Part shown: one piece after another, positions 7,406-9,291 of the stretch
Numbering within the stretch: position 1 is the stretch's first letter
Layout: every line of letters begins with the position of its first letter
Origin: Oscillospiraceae bacterium
GTDB lineage: Bacteria; Bacillota; Clostridia; Oscillospirales; Acutalibacteraceae
DNA: 9,291 bases
Reading direction: 5' to 3'
Assembly (NCBI GenBank): GCA_029012165.1
Contig: JAQXLO010000206.1
Location: forward strand, 1-9,291
Notes under the pieces: generated by a model
What the model was told of the DNA's origin: nothing
What the model saw: the letters and a program-made list of their open reading frames with translations, nothing else
The model's database searches: none
Position numbers and translations under genes: made by a program

Positions 7406-9115
7406 ATGTTAAAAAAATGGATCAGTATCTTGCTTTGCGCCACCCTTTTGATCGCCACGGTGTCCTTTTGCATCTGTGCGGAAAACGACGAACTGCCGCT
7501 TTTGATTACGTCGGATCTGCACTACATGCCGACCCCATCTCAGGCGCAGAACAATTTCCCCGGCTCCAAGTATTACTGCGCCAGTGACTCCACCAATCTC
7601 TGCGTGGAATCCGAGGCGATCATGAAGCAGTTTTTGCGGCAGGCGGCGCAAAGCGAGGCACAGATTATTCTGATCTCCGGCGACATGGTGGACGATGGCA
7701 CCGTGGAGCACCACGAAAGCCTGATTCGCATTTTGCGGGACTTTGAAAACCGAACCGGCAAGCAGATCTATGTCATCAACGGCAACCACGACTTTCTCAG
7801 CGGTATTTCCATGGACGCGTTCAAGTCCTTGTATGCGGACTTCGGTTACAGCGAGGCGCTGACTGTTGACCCGAACACCTGCTCCTATACTGCGGATTTG
7901 ACGGGAAAATACCGCCTGCTGGCGTTGGATACCTGCAACCATATCAACGGCGCAGACGGCGTTACAGCGGAGCTGCTCGACTGGGCGGATGCACAGGCGG
8001 CGCAGGCACAGGCGGACGGCAGGGAGCTGATCGTCATGATGCACCACAACTTTTTGGAGCATATGGCACTGCAGTCTGTCCTGCTCTCGAAGTACATCAT
8101 CTCCCCGAAGTGGAACATGAAAAACCGTCTGCTGCAATGGGGTGTGCGCTACGTTTTCACCGGACACCAGCACGGACACGACGTGACGAGCTACACCGAC
8201 AGCCGCACCAATCAGCGGGTGTTCGACATCATGACCACATCGCTGACCGCCTACCCCTGCGCCTATCGCACCGGAGTGCTCTCCGAGAGCGGTTTGGAGC
8301 TGCAAACGCAGCGCATTTCCGGCGTTCAGCGGGAGGATCTGCCGAGGGACGGCTACACGCCTGAACTTTTGCAGGAGCTGACAACGGAGCTGGATACCTA
8401 TGCCTACGGCTGTTTCTCCATGATTTTTTTCGCCCGCAAGCAGGCGTTTTTCAGTGCGGGAGCCGTGGGGGAAATTGTAGCCAGACTCCATGTCCCGGCA
8501 TTAACGGATTTGGCCAATGCCTATTTTCCCACTTTCTTTGCCTATTTTGACACGCCGATCTACAAAAAGGATGCGGGAGAGGGGATCAGCCTTGAAAAGC
8601 TGGCGGACGGATTGGGTCTGAAACTGCCGCAATCCGATTTCCGCACCATTTCCGACCTGCTGTTCCATTTTATTGCAATCTATTATTACGGGGATGAGGC
8701 ACTGCCGTATACGGATCCGCAGATCAACCTGTTCATGCAGTGCGTGTATACGGTTCTCTACACGTCCCTGCGGGATGTGAGTGCCGCAGAAAAAGCGTCA
8801 CTGCTTTCGGATATCCGGCACAATTTCAAAACAGACGCCCTGCCCTTTGTTGTCACAAAATTCGGGCAGACGCTGGTCGGTGCGGCAAGGGATGAATGCG
8901 TACTGCAAATCGTGATCGTCACGCTCTCGCCCATGATCGAGATGTTCTCGCAGGATGACGGGCTTCCCGACAACGATGTCTTTTTGCCCGCCGAGGACGA
9001 AGCGCCGAGTACGGCGGTGCAGTTTATCCTGCACATTATCGAGCGGATCGTGCACTTTTTCCTGCGCTACGTCAACGGTCTGAACCGGCTGGCAGCGATG
9101 TACACGCTGCGCTGA
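7406..9115 (+). CDS. Exported calcineurin-like metallophosphoesterase with an unassigned C-terminal region
   Basis: The 569-residue protein starts with a signal peptide: KK at 3-4, a hydrophobic core at about 6-21, and likely cleavage after CICA (residue 25), so it should act outside the membrane. Residues about 31-305 form a calcineurin-like phosphoesterase domain with the full metal-binding set: DLH (D37, H39), GDMVDD (D93), GNHD (N127, H128), MHHN (H213/H214) and GHQH (H254, H256). The family hydrolyses phosphoesters using two metal ions; the substrate cannot be read from the motifs. It resembles the CpdA-like (COG1409) secreted group more than SbcD. Residues about 306-569 are probably mostly helical, with several amphipathic stretches and a tyrosine-rich segment (IAIYYYG), and match nothing I know. 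No LPXTG, SLH or lipobox is visible. CGGAGG (7395-7400) lies 5 nt before the ATG and supports this start. The gene begins 48 nt after addA on the same strand, so co-transcription is plausible. Confidence 0.88.
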   Translation: MLKKWISILLCATLLIATVSFCICAENDELPLLITSDLHYMPTPSQAQNNFPGSKYYCASDSTNLCVESEAIMKQFLRQAAQSEAQIILISGDMVDDGTVEHHESLIRILRDFENRTGKQIYVINGNHDFLSGISMDAFKSLYADFGYSEALTVDPNTCSYTADLTGKYRLLALDTCNHINGADGVTAELLDWADAQAAQAQADGRELIVMMHHNFLEHMALQSVLLSKYIISPKWNMKNRLLQWGVRYVFTGHQHGHDVTSYTDSRTNQRVFDIMTTSLTAYPCAYRTGVLSESGLELQTQRISGVQREDLPRDGYTPELLQELTTELDTYAYGCFSMIFFARKQAFFSAGAVGEIVARLHVPALTDLANAYFPTFFAYFDTPIYKKDAGEGISLEKLADGLGLKLPQSDFRTISDLLFHFIAIYYYGDEALPYTDPQINLFMQCVYTVLYTSLRDVSAAEKASLLSDIRHNFKTDALPFVVTKFGQTLVGAARDECVLQIVIVTLSPMIEMFSQDDGLPDNDVFLPAEDEAPSTAVQFILHIIERIVHFFLRYVNGLNRLAAMYTLR

Positions 9116-9227
9116 CCGGGCTTTCAAAGGAATTTAATGAATCATGCGTACTTTCGGCGGCTTTGCAAGCAAAGCATTGTAATTGTGATGCCGCCATTCC
9201 GAATAAAGGAAACTCCATATTTTATAC

Positions 9228-9253
9228 CGGGCGTGCAATATTTTGCACGCCCG
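9228..9253 (+). terminator. Perfect 11-bp GC-rich hairpin, possible terminator
   Basis: CGGGCGTGCAA (9228-9238) pairs perfectly with TTGCACGCCCG (9243-9253) around a TATT loop. It lies 112 nt after the phosphoesterase stop codon, where an operon terminator would be expected. There is no T-tract after the stem (CAGCTTG follows), so it is not a classical intrinsic terminator. It could instead be a 3'-end stabilising stem or a protein-binding palindrome. Confidence 0.4.
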
Positions 9254-9285
9254 CAGCTTGTCGAAAAAGTATTTTCGGCAAGCTG
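9254..9285 (+). other. Second hairpin abutting the first, 14-bp stem with one G-U pair
   Basis: Bases 9254-9267 pair with 9272-9285 around an AGTA loop. The stem is uninterrupted if T9261-G9278 is counted as a wobble pair. The inner part is A4 against T4, as seen in some bidirectional terminators. Only 6 bases remain to the window edge, so I cannot see whether a T-tract follows. It starts on the base right after the first hairpin ends, so the two could stack in RNA. It may be a terminator or a leader element for the next gene. Confidence 0.4.
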
Positions 9286-9291
9286 GCAGAC

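Larger units (their letters stand above)
9116..9291. other. Non-coding tail after the phosphoesterase gene, structured
   Basis: I see no coding frame with a ribosome binding site here. The stretch is more AT-rich than the genes. Besides the two strong hairpins listed separately, a weaker nested fold is possible: GGCGGC (9156-9161) with GCCGCC (9190-9195), enclosing CTTTG (9161-9165) with CAAAG (9170-9174); the two share base 9161. No known riboswitch or convincing sigma-A promoter was recognised. The next gene is outside the window. Confidence 0.5.

Noticed and set aside
7406..7480. Lipoprotein signal in the phosphoesterase (cysteines at residues 11, 22 and 24)
   Set aside because: The residue before each cysteine is L, F or I, not G, A or S, so no lipobox fits. 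A signal peptidase I site after residue 25 is more likely.
7409..8491. Open frame of 360 codons on the minus strand
   Set aside because: It is antisense to the phosphoesterase domain with all its metal motifs, so it is a shadow. The protein is rich in Q, R, V and H, as expected from reversed codons.
9177..9230. Promoter for a gene to the right (TTGTAA at 9177-9182, AT-rich stretch at 9213-9226)
   Set aside because: No -10 box with proper spacing matches well, and the next gene is not in view.

Overview
The window is about 9.3 kb of fairly GC-rich DNA (roughly 57-60% GC by eye). It is densely coding, and every gene is on the + strand. The best-supported content is a complete addB-addA pair, the Gram-positive type of double-strand-break resection helicase-nuclease. 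With the moderately high GC, strong GGAGG-type ribosome binding sites and a bacterial Ig-like (BIG2) surface protein next door, this points to a Firmicute. I infer a GC-rich gut-type Clostridia member (Oscillospiraceae/Ruminococcaceae-like). No rRNA or other marker is present to fix the taxon.

Layout. 1-480: the C-terminal end of an exported or surface protein, with one BIG2 domain and an aromatic-rich hydrophobic tail. 499-3858: addB. 3842-7357: addA, overlapping addB by 17 nt with its own ribosome binding site inside addB. 7406-9115: an exported calcineurin-like metallophosphoesterase with a signal peptide and a C-terminal region of about 265 residues that I do not recognise. 9116-9291: a non-coding tail with at least two strong stem-loops set almost back to back, plus a weaker nested structure.

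How the genes relate. AddA (3'-5' helicase plus nuclease) and AddB (degenerate helicase plus iron-sulfur-stapled nuclease) form one complex. It unwinds and trims DNA ends until it meets a Chi sequence, producing a 3' tail for RecA. All the catalytic motifs I looked for are present in both subunits, so the complex looks functional. The flanking genes are for extracytoplasmic proteins and have no obvious role in DNA repair. They may share a transcript with addBA only because the spacing is tight (18 nt and 48 nt), and no internal promoter or convincing terminator separates them.

The window is mostly ordinary chromosomal housekeeping sequence. I found no CRISPR array, mobile element, tRNA or rRNA, phage gene or clear new system. 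The points most worth a second look are the exported phosphoesterase in the place where sbcD follows addBA in Bacillus subtilis, its unassigned C-terminal half, the tandem hairpins at the right edge, an AT-rich island inside addA, and the aromatic tail of the BIG2 protein.
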